Shown here piece by piece: positions 7,352 to 15,554 of a stretch of DNA of 64,000 bases. A model generated the notes under the pieces. That model did not search any database, had not been told where the DNA came from, and saw only the letters and a program-made list of their open reading frames with translations. Source of the DNA: Lederbergia citrisecunda (GTDB lineage Bacteria; Bacillota; Bacilli; Bacillales; Bacillaceae_C). The position numbers and the translations under genes are program-made. How positions within the stretch are numbered: the first letter of the stretch is position 1; every line of letters starts with the position of its first letter. The stretch lies in contig NZ_JAGYPJ010000001.1 in assembly GCF_018343695.1 (NCBI RefSeq), forward strand, positions 3,532,511-3,596,510, written 5' to 3'.

Positions 7352-7964
7352 TTGATTTTCCCCAATGCGATACATCTCCTTCTAGGACGACCATCCCTTC
7401 ATCACCATCAAACTCTATCAGTGTAAGACTCGTATCATGGATGTATGGTGGGTCCCATACGTTTTCAATTGAAAGCTTTTTAATAAATGCCAGTAATACC
7501 TTTATTACGGCTGTATGGGTAACAATTAGAACGTTCCCGCTCTCGTACGTTTGCTTTATTTCGTCGATCGCTTTTAGAACTCTTTCCTGTAACTCTAAAA
7601 ACTTCTCACCCTTCGTTGGCACATACAAATGAGGAGTATTCCAAAATGCATGAAAATTTTCTGCATCATGTTCCTCTAAAAAGAATCTCGTTTTCCCTTC
7701 CCAATCACCCATATGGATTTCTCTTAATTTTTCATCAAAGAAAATGGGGATGTCTCGATTCCCCCGAATCAACTCTGACGTTGCTTGCGTCCTTTTGCTC
7801 GTACTAGAATAAATGGCATGAAAATCGACACCTTCAAGCCTTTTGCCAAGTAATATTGCATTTCTAATCCCATTTTCCGTTAATGCGGAATCTCCCCAAC
7901 CTTGCATTCTAATTTGAACATTCCATTCCGTTTCTCCGTGTCTTGTAATATAAAACGTTAGCAC
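7344..7964 (-). CDS. Histidine phosphatase (phosphoglycerate-mutase-like)
   Basis: A 206-residue protein. It begins MLTFYITRHGETEWN, the phosphohistidine RHG motif followed by ETxWN, which is typical of the CobC/GpmB/PhoE group. SSTSKRTQATSE has the second phosphate-pocket Arg, EIHMGDWEG the acidic motif, and VTHTAVIKVLL the second catalytic His. It could act on a phosphorylated cofactor intermediate or sugar phosphate; the sequence does not decide. The start is GTG at 7964, with AGGTGG 6 bases upstream. Confidence 0.88.
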   Translation of the reverse strand: MLTFYITRHGETEWNVQIRMQGWGDSALTENGIRNAILLGKRLEGVDFHAIYSSTSKRTQATSELIRGNRDIPIFFDEKLREIHMGDWEGKTRFFLEEHDAENFHAFWNTPHLYVPTKGEKFLELQERVLKAIDEIKQTYESGNVLIVTHTAVIKVLLAFIKKLSIENVWDPPYIHDTSLTLIEFDGDEGMVVLEGDVSHWGKSND

Positions 7965-7979
7965 TCTTTTCCACCTACT

Positions 7980-8447
7980 CTATAAATGATGTATTCTCTT
8001 TGTCTCCAATATTTGTTCAATATGATGATTGGCATGTTGAATATCATGTTTTATAGCATCCCGAACGGTTGCTTTTCCGTCTTGATGAATGAGCACTCTA
8101 TCTAATGCATTTGGTAAACTGCTACAAAGATAAGCAATATACTCCCTCATGATGTTAAACAACTGTAATTCAAGCTGAAGGGATCTTGTACTATGATCCA
8201 TGGTCTTGTTCCACGTATTGGGGTCGAATTCATTAAAGATAAATTTTGCTCCTGTATCTGCCAATGCATACCGGTTAATTTGAAAATAATTAAGATCACA
8301 TTCGATGATATGGTGGGCAATTTCCCGTATAGACCATTTACCTTCAGCTCTTTTTTTATCCAGGTCACTGTCATGGAGACCTGATAAGGCTTCTGCCAAT
8401 TTCTTCGGTGCTTCGTTGTATTGGTTTATTAGGTCTGCATCCTTCAA
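7980..8447 (-). CDS. DinB/YfiT-type metal-dependent four-helix protein
   Basis: A 155-residue protein with the DinB four-helix bundle. The metal-ligand histidines are placed as in the family: WSIREIAHHIIECD near residue 40 and HDIQHANHHIEQI near residue 135. Members act in thiol-dependent transfer reactions (bacillithiol S-transferases, YfiT-like) or are uncharacterised. A bacillithiol-linked detoxification role would fit neighbouring VOC genes but is inference. Start TTG at 8447 has a near-perfect AGGAGGG upstream. The gap to the next gene is 15 bases. Confidence 0.85.
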   Translation of the reverse strand: MKDADLINQYNEAPKKLAEALSGLHDSDLDKKRAEGKWSIREIAHHIIECDLNYFQINRYALADTGAKFIFNEFDPNTWNKTMDHSTRSLQLELQLFNIMREYIAYLCSSLPNALDRVLIHQDGKATVRDAIKHDIQHANHHIEQILETKRIHHL

Positions 8448-8479
8448 TACAATCCCTCCTGTTCTTTTTTATAAATAGT

Positions 8480-8965
8480 TTACAAGACTTTCCACTTTTC
8501 ATATCGCTCCACACCCATTCCTAACTCATTCGTATCGAGCCAGTTTACTGCTTTTAGTACTAAGGGAGAAGCATTTTCGAGATCAAGCATCTCTTTTGGT
8601 ACCCATAAGGCCCCTAGCGAGTCTTGTCCTGGAAATGGATCAGGCTGCACAAGCGTTCCTCCTACAATCGAGACCGTATAAAAAACTGCAATATGATGAA
8701 CGTGGGTAAATCCTTTCCAATCCCAAGGCAAAATAAAGTCTGCAACTCCAATGTGTTCATCCACTTTTATTGAAAAACCTGTTTCTTCTAGCACTTCTCT
8801 TTCTACACATTCTACAAGACTCTCTCCTGTTTCAAGACTTCCACCTGGCAAATCAAATCTATTTTTATATGGCCCACCACCCTTATTAATGACTAGTAAT
8901 TCATGACTGCTATAACAAATTCCATAGACCCCAAATGCCCGGTGATAGTGCTCTTTTTTCATCAT
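8480..8965 (-). CDS. Nudix hydrolase
   Basis: A 161-residue Nudix protein. The box GGSLETGESLVECVEREV followed by LEETGF lies near residues 41-64. An upstream FDLPGGS context is typical of ADP-ribose- or dNTP-type members. It is the first gene of the run of eight minus-strand genes down to 4493, in which gaps are 35 bases or less. GAGGAGAGGTC precedes tandem ATG codons. The promoter should lie between 8966 and about 9110, shared with the divergent gene at 9111, but I could not define it on this strand. Confidence 0.88.
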   Translation of the reverse strand: MMKKEHYHRAFGVYGICYSSHELLVINKGGGPYKNRFDLPGGSLETGESLVECVEREVLEETGFSIKVDEHIGVADFILPWDWKGFTHVHHIAVFYTVSIVGGTLVQPDPFPGQDSLGALWVPKEMLDLENASPLVLKAVNWLDTNELGMGVERYEKWKVL

Positions 8966-9050
8966 GACCTCTCCTCGAAAATCTCATAAATACTAATTCT
9001 CCATCGTATTTAAAAAGCCTTTTTCTATTTCCCAACCTTCAAAAATAAGA

Positions 9051-9080
9051 TTGACTACTCAAATATAAATGAAATAATAT
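9051..9080 (+). promoter_or_regulatory. Sigma-A-type promoter for the 9111 gene
   Basis: TTGACT (9051-9056) and TAATAT (9075-9080) are separated by 18 bases. The start codon follows about 25-30 bases after the expected transcription start. Confidence 0.55.
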
Positions 9081-9110
9081 AATTGAACATATCAGTAAAA
9101 GAAGGACAGG

Positions 9111-10799
9111 GTGGACAGCTTGATTGAAATAGCATTGCGAAAAATTTTAAAACAGGTAAAAAGTTCAAATCCAGAAACCCGTTACGAAGCCCTTGGAAAA
9201 CTATTTGAATACAAGCAACAGGATGGTTTGGAAGTCCAAATTGACGTTCTGAAAGAGGTCATTAAAACAGCCGCTTCAACATTTCCGGAGCGTGTCGATC
9301 ATTGGGATAATCCATCTTTTTATCTCATAGATTTTGTATGTGATTTTCCAATGCCTGAAGTCGTAGAAGGCCTGATGAAGCATTTTGATGGACTCGACTT
9401 ACATGCGAAAGAGCGAGCCATTGAATTTTTATTATTAACAGAAGATGAAGAAGTGTTTTATTTTCTTGAAGATAAGATTGTCCATTTAATTAACACGGAG
9501 GATTACAATATACCGATAGGTGAGCTGTCTTCCTACCCAATGCTAATAAAAGGAATTCTTGACGTCACTTTAGACAAAATCCAGTTCAATCATTATAAGT
9601 ACTTGATGTACGATTTAATTCTTTCCCTTAACAATTCCGGCGTCGAGCAAGGGTATAAAAAAGAGTTTGTGCTTGCTTCTTTACTTGCAGACTATGAATC
9701 TGTTAAGCAGGAATACTTAAAATTTGATCCGGATTATTCCACGAAATATGTATATACCGCGTGGAAAGATAGTTATCTTATCGTTCGGAATAAAATGAGA
9801 CTTTTCATTAGTTTAATGAAATACTATTTTTCACAAGAAATAGCTCAAGAGTTAAATGAGGCATTACGTTTCAACGATCCATTGATCAAAACAGAAGCGC
9901 TGCTCGTGTGCATCTCTAAAAATCTGCAGTATCCCGAAAGTGTGTTGCTTGAATCTGCAGAGCATATTGAAAGTGCGGAAATGACGTATTGGGAACTGGA
10001 CGACAAAAATTGGGAGCATCTATATCCAATTACAGAACGTAAACAACCGCATTTAGCAAAAACGAGGCTTTTTTACACTGTCATCAATTCGCCCGAAGAT
10101 GAAGGCGTCATACGCTATCCAGAAGACATTCAAGTGGTGGATCAAATTGAAACGGAAAATTCATATGGACAGCCCATTCGTTATTATGTAATGCGTTTCA
10201 AAGAGCATCAAACGGAGTACATAGGCTGGGTTGGCGGTTATGCGCTTGAAGCTGGGGACGATGCGGCAAATTTATGGGACGGATCATATACTGATTTTAT
10301 CGAGTTTGATTCCGCTAGTATTGAAAAACATAAGCAGGACTTCTTTGAAAAAAGAGAAGAAGAACAGCTGGTGCACGAAAACAGCGTATATTATGAAAGT
10401 TCACCGAAACTGAGTAAGGGAGCATGGTTCTTTTTAGCCCTACTGATCGCCCACTGGTTTAGGCAAATATTATCGGGATTCAATGGCTCCATCCTACTTT
10501 CCATTTTCTTTACCGTTGTCGGTGGAGGTTTATGTCTATACGAACTAACCCAAAACAAAAAACGAAAAATTACTATTATCGGCGATCAACTTATCATGCA
10601 AGACGGTTCCAAGCAAAATAGCATTTATTTACACGACATCAAAAAGATAGAATATAACAAAAAACATATTTTCATTTATAACAGGAAGCAAGAACTTGCG
10701 ATTAAATTCCCACTTAGATGGGTTCATTATGACGTGTTCTCCTATCATATAAACGAACATACCGCCCATTTAAAAGAAACGCCATTTATTCAGTCGTAA
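9111..10799 (+). CDS. Large HEAT-like repeat protein with membrane anchor and PH-like tail
   Basis: A 562-residue protein I cannot assign to a named family. Residues 1 to about 290 are helical and repetitive, with patterns such as NPETRYEALGKLFEY and NDPLIKTEALLVCIS that resemble HEAT repeats. A middle segment (about 320-410) is beta-rich and acidic. Two hydrophobic helices at about 430-480 (WFFLALLIAHWF, SILLSIFFTVVGGGLCLYEL) form a hairpin anchor. The last 80 residues (KITIIGDQLIMQDGS...IYLHDIKKIEY) look like a small bacterial PH domain. GTG at 9111 follows AAGGACAGG; TTG at 9120 is an alternative. It runs head-on to replication and is monocistronic. Confidence 0.75.
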   Translation: MDSLIEIALRKILKQVKSSNPETRYEALGKLFEYKQQDGLEVQIDVLKEVIKTAASTFPERVDHWDNPSFYLIDFVCDFPMPEVVEGLMKHFDGLDLHAKERAIEFLLLTEDEEVFYFLEDKIVHLINTEDYNIPIGELSSYPMLIKGILDVTLDKIQFNHYKYLMYDLILSLNNSGVEQGYKKEFVLASLLADYESVKQEYLKFDPDYSTKYVYTAWKDSYLIVRNKMRLFISLMKYYFSQEIAQELNEALRFNDPLIKTEALLVCISKNLQYPESVLLESAEHIESAEMTYWELDDKNWEHLYPITERKQPHLAKTRLFYTVINSPEDEGVIRYPEDIQVVDQIETENSYGQPIRYYVMRFKEHQTEYIGWVGGYALEAGDDAANLWDGSYTDFIEFDSASIEKHKQDFFEKREEEQLVHENSVYYESSPKLSKGAWFFLALLIAHWFRQILSGFNGSILLSIFFTVVGGGLCLYELTQNKKRKITIIGDQLIMQDGSKQNSIYLHDIKKIEYNKKHIFIYNRKQELAIKFPLRWVHYDVFSYHINEHTAHLKETPFIQS

Positions 10800-10809
10800 C
10801 GATAAAAAC

Positions 10810-10838
10810 AGGTAGAAAAGATAAGTACCTTTCTACCT
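10810..10838 (+). terminator. Hairpin after the 9111 gene
   Basis: AGGTAGAAA and TTTCTACCT form a 9-bp stem 11 bases after the stop codon, followed by an interrupted T-rich stretch. Confidence 0.55.
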
Positions 10839-10861
10839 ATTTCGTATTTTTCTAGTGTGTT

Positions 10862-10896
10862 AAAAGGAATGCGAGAGTTTCTTGCATTCCTTTTTT
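10862..10896 (+). terminator. Strong intrinsic terminator
   Basis: AAAAGGAATGC pairs with GCATTCCTTTT (11 bp) followed by six T residues. Its loop includes TTTCTTG, also present in the hairpin repeats that follow, so it may have seeded that repeat array. Confidence 0.75.
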
Positions 10897-10897
10897 C

Positions 10898-11080
10898 GAT
10901 GAAGGGGTACGCGACTGCTTCTTGCATGCCCTTTGTCATTCCTTTTTCGGGTGAAAGGTCACGCAACGACTTCTTGCGTGACCCCTAGCATTCCTTTTGC
11001 GAATGAAAGAACACGCGACTACTTCTTGCGTAACCTCTGCACTCCTTTTTTCGGGTGAATGGGCACGCGACAGCGCCTCC
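10898..11080. repeat. Three to four 52-bp hairpin-forming tandem repeats
   Basis: This covers the 306-base intergenic gap between the 9111 gene and the HAAS gene. Units share a frame of ACGCGACTRCTTCTTGCRT followed by CCTTTTTTCGGGTGA. The CTTGC core recurs at 10921, 10973 and 11025, exactly 52 bases apart, with a truncated unit at each end. The middle unit is a perfect hairpin (GGTCACGCAA/TTGCGTGACC, 10957-10983). The others have partly compensated arms. No reading frame with a ribosome binding site lies inside it. Confidence 0.8.
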
Positions 11081-11105
11081 TTTAACGATATCGGGTATAT
11101 ACACT

Positions 11106-12119
11106 CTACTGCTCTATCTTACGCATCTTAAAAAACCCACTAATGATATCCCAAACCAATCCAATGATCAGCATAATTACGATCCATCGAGTAGATATAT
11201 TCCAAATGGTTTGGATGGTTTTATAGGCTTCACTACCGACCGAAATATCATGGATTTGGGATAGTTCTAGCATGAAATTCGGGTTCCAAAATGACGACAT
11301 GGTCATCATCAAGATCACTACTGCCATTGAAACTACATTAATGAGAATCGTGTATAAAGCTAGTTTTTTCGTCCAGCGTTCATAGACGAGTTTTAATGCT
11401 TCTTTTAAAATGGCTAACCCTAGAATAACAATGATCACCGGTAAGGATGTTAAGATTGTTTCTTTATTTAAAAATGGAATTACTGTAGAGAACTCGCCAT
11501 TTTTAAAAACAAAGATTCCGAAATATTGACTCGTAAAGACAAATGTTAATATAACTAAAAACACGATACCGGCAATCGATTCAGTACGTTTGATCTGTCT
11601 TTTTGTATCTGGAAGAGGTGGAAGATCTGTTGGTTTCCAAGCTTTTTGAACATTAAATTTGCTTTCATTAATGCCTCCAAAATACTCTATCGAACCAAAT
11701 ACCAATGTCATCCAGCCTACTCCTTGTGGGATAACGGTTACAATTGACACTATAAAACTTACAAAATGGTCGATTATATGAATCGGATCTATCGCCACTT
11801 TAATGCCAAACACAACGGTCATAGCCACAACAATCGAAATCAAGGAAATTTTCAATACCGAAATATACGAATCAAACAATACAGGTCCGATAATATACTT
11901 ATTTTTACCTCCATATTGCCGCGCCAGTTGTCTTGGATCACCCAATTCCAACAATACTTCTTCAATATCCGAATCTGAAACTTCACCTTCTCCGGCTCGC
12001 TCATCCAGCATATCGGCAATCAACCCGCGCAGTTCCTTCTCGACATCCGCTCTCTGTGATTGAGATAAGCGACGGGTGACTGCGTAAATATATCTTTCAA
12101 TCATCTCCATTTTCATCAT
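11106..12119 (-). CDS. HAAS-domain multi-pass membrane protein
   Basis: A 337-residue protein. The N-terminal 70 residues (IERYIYAVTRRLSQSQRADVEKELRG...EEVLLELGDPRQLARQYGG) are a HAAS/DUF1700-type helical signalling domain. Six to seven hydrophobic segments follow from about residue 85. Such proteins are almost always paired with a PadR-like regulator, as here, where the PadR stop overlaps this start by 23 bases. The pair probably responds to an envelope or lipid signal, but the ligand and output are unknown. The ATG at 12119 is followed by further in-frame Met codons (residues 2, 4 and 6). Confidence 0.83.
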   Translation of the reverse strand: MMKMEMIERYIYAVTRRLSQSQRADVEKELRGLIADMLDERAGEGEVSDSDIEEVLLELGDPRQLARQYGGKNKYIIGPVLFDSYISVLKISLISIVVAMTVVFGIKVAIDPIHIIDHFVSFIVSIVTVIPQGVGWMTLVFGSIEYFGGINESKFNVQKAWKPTDLPPLPDTKRQIKRTESIAGIVFLVILTFVFTSQYFGIFVFKNGEFSTVIPFLNKETILTSLPVIIVILGLAILKEALKLVYERWTKKLALYTILINVVSMAVVILMMTMSSFWNPNFMLELSQIHDISVGSEAYKTIQTIWNISTRWIVIMLIIGLVWDIISGFFKMRKIEQ

Positions 12120-12459
12120 CCCTTTTTTGATTGATTAAGTGATCTAAACTTTTTACCATGCCTCCCCATTCAACACACAAAAGCTTATACACCTCTTTCC
12201 CCGTTTCACTTAATAAGTAATATTTCCGTGGCCTCGCCTCATCTGTATCCCACTCGCTCACCAATAAGCTCTGCTTTTCTAATCTTCTTAGAAGTGGATA
12301 AAGAGTTCCCGGCTCCACTTGGATGCCATTATCTCCTAGCATCTTCACGAGCGAATAGCCATATTGAGGCTCTGATAACTGACTGAGAACACCGATCGTA
12401 ATCGTCCCACGCCGCAATTCCAACATTAATTTTTCAATATGTTCGTTAACCTCTGTCAT
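12097..12459 (-). CDS. PadR family transcriptional regulator
   Basis: A 120-residue winged-helix repressor. ELRRGTITIGVLSQLSEPQYGYSLVK and PGTLYPLLRRLEKQSLL form the PadR helix-turn-helix and wing. RPRKYYLLSETGKEVY is the typical post-wing strand, followed by a short dimerisation helix. ATG at 12459 was chosen because GCAGGAG lies upstream; an earlier in-frame ATG would read through the promoter region. A palindrome just upstream is the likely autoregulatory operator. It is cotranscribed with the HAAS-domain gene. Confidence 0.88.
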   Translation of the reverse strand: MTEVNEHIEKLMLELRRGTITIGVLSQLSEPQYGYSLVKMLGDNGIQVEPGTLYPLLRRLEKQSLLVSEWDTDEARPRKYYLLSETGKEVYKLLCVEWGGMVKSLDHLINQKRDDENGDD

Positions 12460-12481
12460 ATGATCATCTCCTGCTTTTATT

Positions 12482-12502
12482 ATAGTGTATGCCACACACT
12501 AT
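12482..12502. promoter_or_regulatory. Probable PadR operator
   Basis: ATAGTGT and ACACTAT form a 7-bp inverted repeat with 7 bases between the arms, 22 bases upstream of the padR start. PadR regulators usually bind such palindromes in their own promoters; the assignment here rests on position. Confidence 0.5.
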
Positions 12503-12546
12503 TGTAAATGATACATTAATCTAATATTCACATTATTTTTAACAAC

Positions 12547-12580
12547 AAAAAAAGTGCTCACAAAAATGAACACTTTTTTT
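12547..12580. terminator. Bidirectional terminator after mrpG
   Basis: AAAAAAAGTG and CACTTTTTTT form a stem (extended by GCTC/GAAC with mismatches) directly after the mrpG stop. It works on the minus strand for the mrp operon. Confidence 0.75.
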
Positions 12581-12937
12581 CTAATCTTCTTTTTCAAGTA
12601 CTGGTTTTAACTCATCTTCAATGGTCGAATCCGCGAGCTTCACCTTGGAACGATAAGCTGCCCGGATGATGAGATGCCCGGATACTGGGGCTGTAATAAA
12701 TACAAATAATATTCCAGAGATAACGCGAACACTTATGAAGGCGTCGCTAAACCAAATATAGAGAAAGGCCCCTAGAAGAGCCAGTAATACGGCTAAAGTT
12801 GAGCTTTTCGTCGCGGCATGTGCACGCGTATATACATCCGGAAAACGAATAATGCCGATTGCGCTGATTACACTAAAAATGCTTCCGATTAAAATGAGAA
12901 ATGCTCCAATGAATTCACCGATCTCGTTTATGCTCAA
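12581..12937 (-). CDS. mrpG: Mrp Na+/H+ antiporter subunit G
   Basis: A 118-residue protein with three membrane helices (about 10-30, 45-65, 70-95). IGIIRFPDVYTRAHAATKSSTLAV is the signature stretch of MrpG/MnhG. In the complex this subunit sits beside MrpF and is required for assembly. The chosen start is TTG at 12937, 6 bases after AGAGAGGTG; the GTG at 12946 would overlap that site. It overlaps mrpF by 23 bases and is the last gene of the operon. Confidence 0.93.
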   Translation of the reverse strand: MSINEIGEFIGAFLILIGSIFSVISAIGIIRFPDVYTRAHAATKSSTLAVLLALLGAFLYIWFSDAFISVRVISGILFVFITAPVSGHLIIRAAYRSKVKLADSTIEDELKPVLEKED

Positions 12938-13199
12938 TGATGACACCTCTCTCTATGAATTTTGAGAGTGCGATCGTACTAATAAAAGCCAATATACCTA
13001 AAATAAGGATGACCTCTAAATACGCTTTTGTATTTAGCAAAATGGAGATAGCCGCAATGGCGGATATAAGATTCACTCCGATCATATCCATCGCGATTAC
13101 ACGATCAGGGATTGATGGGCCACGAATGATGCGATACAGTGATATGACGATCGCTAAAGCAAACAGTGTAAGTGAAATCTTCAGCATGATTCCAATCAT
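12915..13199 (-). CDS. mrpF: Mrp Na+/H+ antiporter subunit F
   Basis: A 94-residue protein with three transmembrane helices. YRIIRGPSIPDRVIAMDMIGVNLISAIA is the conserved MrpF/MnhF region with the membrane-embedded Asp residues. GGAGGTGACACG precedes the ATG. It overlaps mrpE by 4 bases and mrpG by 23, the tight coupling typical of this operon. In B. subtilis MrpF also mediates cholate resistance, so other efflux roles are possible. Confidence 0.94.
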   Translation of the reverse strand: MIGIMLKISLTLFALAIVISLYRIIRGPSIPDRVIAMDMIGVNLISAIAAISILLNTKAYLEVILILGILAFISTIALSKFIERGVIIEHKRDR

Positions 13200-13678
13200 C
13201 GTGTCACCTCCATAATGGCTTTTTCAAATCTTCCTAAAGAGCGAATTAAATCGCCTTTATACCGTTCAATATCGAGTGCATGAATATAAAACACGTTGCC
13301 TTCAGGTGATACCTCCATGACGACTGATCCAGGTGTTAGGGTTAAAAGCATCGCGAGCGTCGTCACTTCCCAATCACTCTTTAATGAAGTCTCATACGTA
13401 AAAATACCAGGTTTAATATCAATTTCCCTGCTTAAAATATGTTTCAAAACGACGTATGCAGACATCACCAGTTCGTATATAAAAATGAGGATCAGCTTTA
13501 ACACATAATAGAAACGATGTAGGTAAAATTGCTTTCCAAAAAATCGCTGCATAAGAAAAATAATAAAGATACCAACGAGAAACCCTTCAAAAAAGGTGGA
13601 AAACCGTAATACCTCTTCGTCATTCAATACCATCCAAAGAAAGGCTATAAATAAATTCAGGACGAACTGAGCTGGCAT
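13196..13678 (-). CDS. mrpE: Mrp Na+/H+ antiporter subunit E
   Basis: A 160-residue protein (B. subtilis MrpE is 158). Two or three N-terminal helices are followed by a cytosolic domain containing LLTLTPGSVVMEVSPEGNVFYIHALD, the diagnostic MrpE stretch. It supports full antiport activity in the hetero-oligomeric complex. GAGGTGACGGTGA precedes the ATG. The 61-base gap to mrpD is the longest inside the operon. Confidence 0.94.
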   Translation of the reverse strand: MPAQFVLNLFIAFLWMVLNDEEVLRFSTFFEGFLVGIFIIFLMQRFFGKQFYLHRFYYVLKLILIFIYELVMSAYVVLKHILSREIDIKPGIFTYETSLKSDWEVTTLAMLLTLTPGSVVMEVSPEGNVFYIHALDIERYKGDLIRSLGRFEKAIMEVTR

Positions 13679-13739
13679 TCACCGTCACCTCTACTTTCAC
13701 AATAAAGTGTTGCCCTTTTTTACCGGCAGGAATTTTCAC

Positions 13740-15218
13740 TTACTCGCCTAACACAGCCTCTACGTAAATGCTTGGATTCAATAATGTAGTTGCCGCATCC
13801 TTCACATACATAGCAAAGTTTTCTGCGCCTAAACCTAATCCAATCGAAAGAGCTGTAAGGATAACACAAGGAATGAGCAAGGTTTTTTTCAACGGCACTT
13901 GTTCTTCCTCACTAATGATCGTTTCTCCCCAAAAACAATTCTTGAAAATTCGCAATAAGGAATATAAAACAAATATACTCGATATCATGGCAAGTGCGAG
14001 TAGGACATAATTTCCTCCCTCAACAGCGCCTTGTCCTACTAAAATTTTCCCGATAAAGCCGCTTAATGGCGGGATGCCTGCAAGTGCCAGCATGACAATA
14101 AAGAACAACCAGCCTAATAATGGATAATTTCGAATAAGTCCGCTCATCCTATCAATCTTCGCGGTTCCAGTAAGAGCAATCATTGTACCCGCAATTAAAA
14201 ATAAGAGTGCTTTCACAATCATGTCGTGGACTAAATAATAAATCGATCCTTCTACTGCAGATGGTGTTGCAACGGCAAGACCCACCAAAATAAAGCCTAC
14301 TGCGATGACAACATTATATGAAACAATTTGCCGGATATCTTTATACGCCACTGCTCCTAGGCTTCCACCTACCAATGTAATTCCTGCCATGATCCCTATT
14401 AATGTATGCGTGATAGAAGGCTCATGATAGAAAAGTAGAGTGAACATGCGAAATATCGCGTAAATGCCTACTTTCGTTAATAGTGCGCCGAATAATGCTG
14501 CCACTGCTGTTGGCGGTGCACTATATGAACCTGGGAGCCAGAAATAAAGCAATAAGCCCGCCTTTAATCCAAACACTAATAAAAATAAGATGCTGATAAC
14601 CGTTACTAAAGGGGGCTGCCCCGCTTCAGCAACTCGAGCAGACAAATGAGCCATATTCAACGTCCCTACCGCTCCATACAGATAAGCAATAGCGACTAAA
14701 AATAACCAAGAAGAGACAACATTGATCACGACATATTTAATAGATTCTCTAAATTGAGGTTTAGCCCCTCCGAGTGTAATCAGTACGTACGATGCCAATA
14801 ACATCACTTCAAAGCAAACATATAAGTTAAAAAGATCCCCCGTTAAAAAGGAGCCATTGACGCCTGCTACCATAAATAGAACAAAAGGATAAAAAAACAT
14901 TTTTTCCCGCTCTTGTCCAATCGATAAAAAAGCGTAAATCAAACAAATGCCAGTAACGATACTTGCCGTTAAAACTAAAAGTATGGAAAACGAATCGCCT
15001 ACAAAAAGAATGCCAAATGGCGGTTTCCAATTACCAAAATCAAGACGGATGATTCCATTCGTTTGAATCATCTCTAACATATAGATGCTTAAACCGGAAA
15101 CGACGATCATTGCCCCTAAGCTAATCCATCTTTGTAAACGGATAAAAGGCCTTAAAAAAATGAGAATAATCCCCGTTAATAGCGGGATGACCATCGGAAA
15201 TACAAGAATATTATTCAT
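13740..15218 (-). CDS. mrpD: Mrp Na+/H+ antiporter subunit D
   Basis: A 492-residue polytopic protein (B. subtilis 493) homologous to the proton-pumping NuoL/M/N subunits of complex I. Diagnostic regions are CFEVMLLASYVLITLGG and FGLKAGLLLYFWLPGSYSAPPT (conserved Lys and Pro of the TM7/TM8 channel), plus YYLVHDMIVKALLFL with the channel His. AAGAGGGTTGAAAA precedes the ATG, which overlaps the end of mrpC by 8 bases. With MrpA it forms the ion-translocating core. Confidence 0.96.
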   Translation of the reverse strand: MNNILVFPMVIPLLTGIILIFLRPFIRLQRWISLGAMIVVSGLSIYMLEMIQTNGIIRLDFGNWKPPFGILFVGDSFSILLVLTASIVTGICLIYAFLSIGQEREKMFFYPFVLFMVAGVNGSFLTGDLFNLYVCFEVMLLASYVLITLGGAKPQFRESIKYVVINVVSSWLFLVAIAYLYGAVGTLNMAHLSARVAEAGQPPLVTVISILFLLVFGLKAGLLLYFWLPGSYSAPPTAVAALFGALLTKVGIYAIFRMFTLLFYHEPSITHTLIGIMAGITLVGGSLGAVAYKDIRQIVSYNVVIAVGFILVGLAVATPSAVEGSIYYLVHDMIVKALLFLIAGTMIALTGTAKIDRMSGLIRNYPLLGWLFFIVMLALAGIPPLSGFIGKILVGQGAVEGGNYVLLALAMISSIFVLYSLLRIFKNCFWGETIISEEEQVPLKKTLLIPCVILTALSIGLGLGAENFAMYVKDAATTLLNPSIYVEAVLGE

Positions 15219-15549
15219 TTTTCAACCCTCTTGCTATCTTTGAAAGATCCATTTTATTTTCTTGGTGCGTTCGATAGGCAAGTACAAGAAGGAATGCTGT
15301 TACGGCAAAACTGATCACAATGGAGGTTAAAATTAAAGCTTGAGGAAGTGCATCTGTGTATGTTCCGTCTCCCTCTCCAATCACAGGCACGCCGCCTGTT
15401 TTCAATCCGCCCATTGACATCAATAATAAATGTGCAGCATGGGATAGGATGGCAGTCCCTAAAATAACCCGTAAAACCCCTTTCGACAGGAGTAAATAGG
15501 TGGCAACCGTCACCAACACTCCAGCTAAAATAATGATTATTGTTTCCAT
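15211..15549 (-). CDS. mrpC: Mrp Na+/H+ antiporter subunit C
   Basis: A 112-residue protein (B. subtilis 113), homologous to NuoK. It has three helices, with GTAILSHAAHLLLMSMG and DALPQALILTSIVISFAVTAF as the conserved second and third segments. It links the MrpA and MrpD channels through NuoK-like membrane-embedded residues. TAAGGATT precedes the ATG, 5 bases after mrpB. Confidence 0.95.
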   Translation of the reverse strand: METIIIILAGVLVTVATYLLLSKGVLRVILGTAILSHAAHLLLMSMGGLKTGGVPVIGEGDGTYTDALPQALILTSIVISFAVTAFLLVLAYRTHQENKMDLSKIARGLKNE

Positions 15550-15554
15550 AATCC

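Noticed and set aside
1-9000. Prophage or genomic island with integrase
   Set aside because: No integrase, tRNA attachment site or phage structural genes are present; the cluster consists of small metabolic enzymes.
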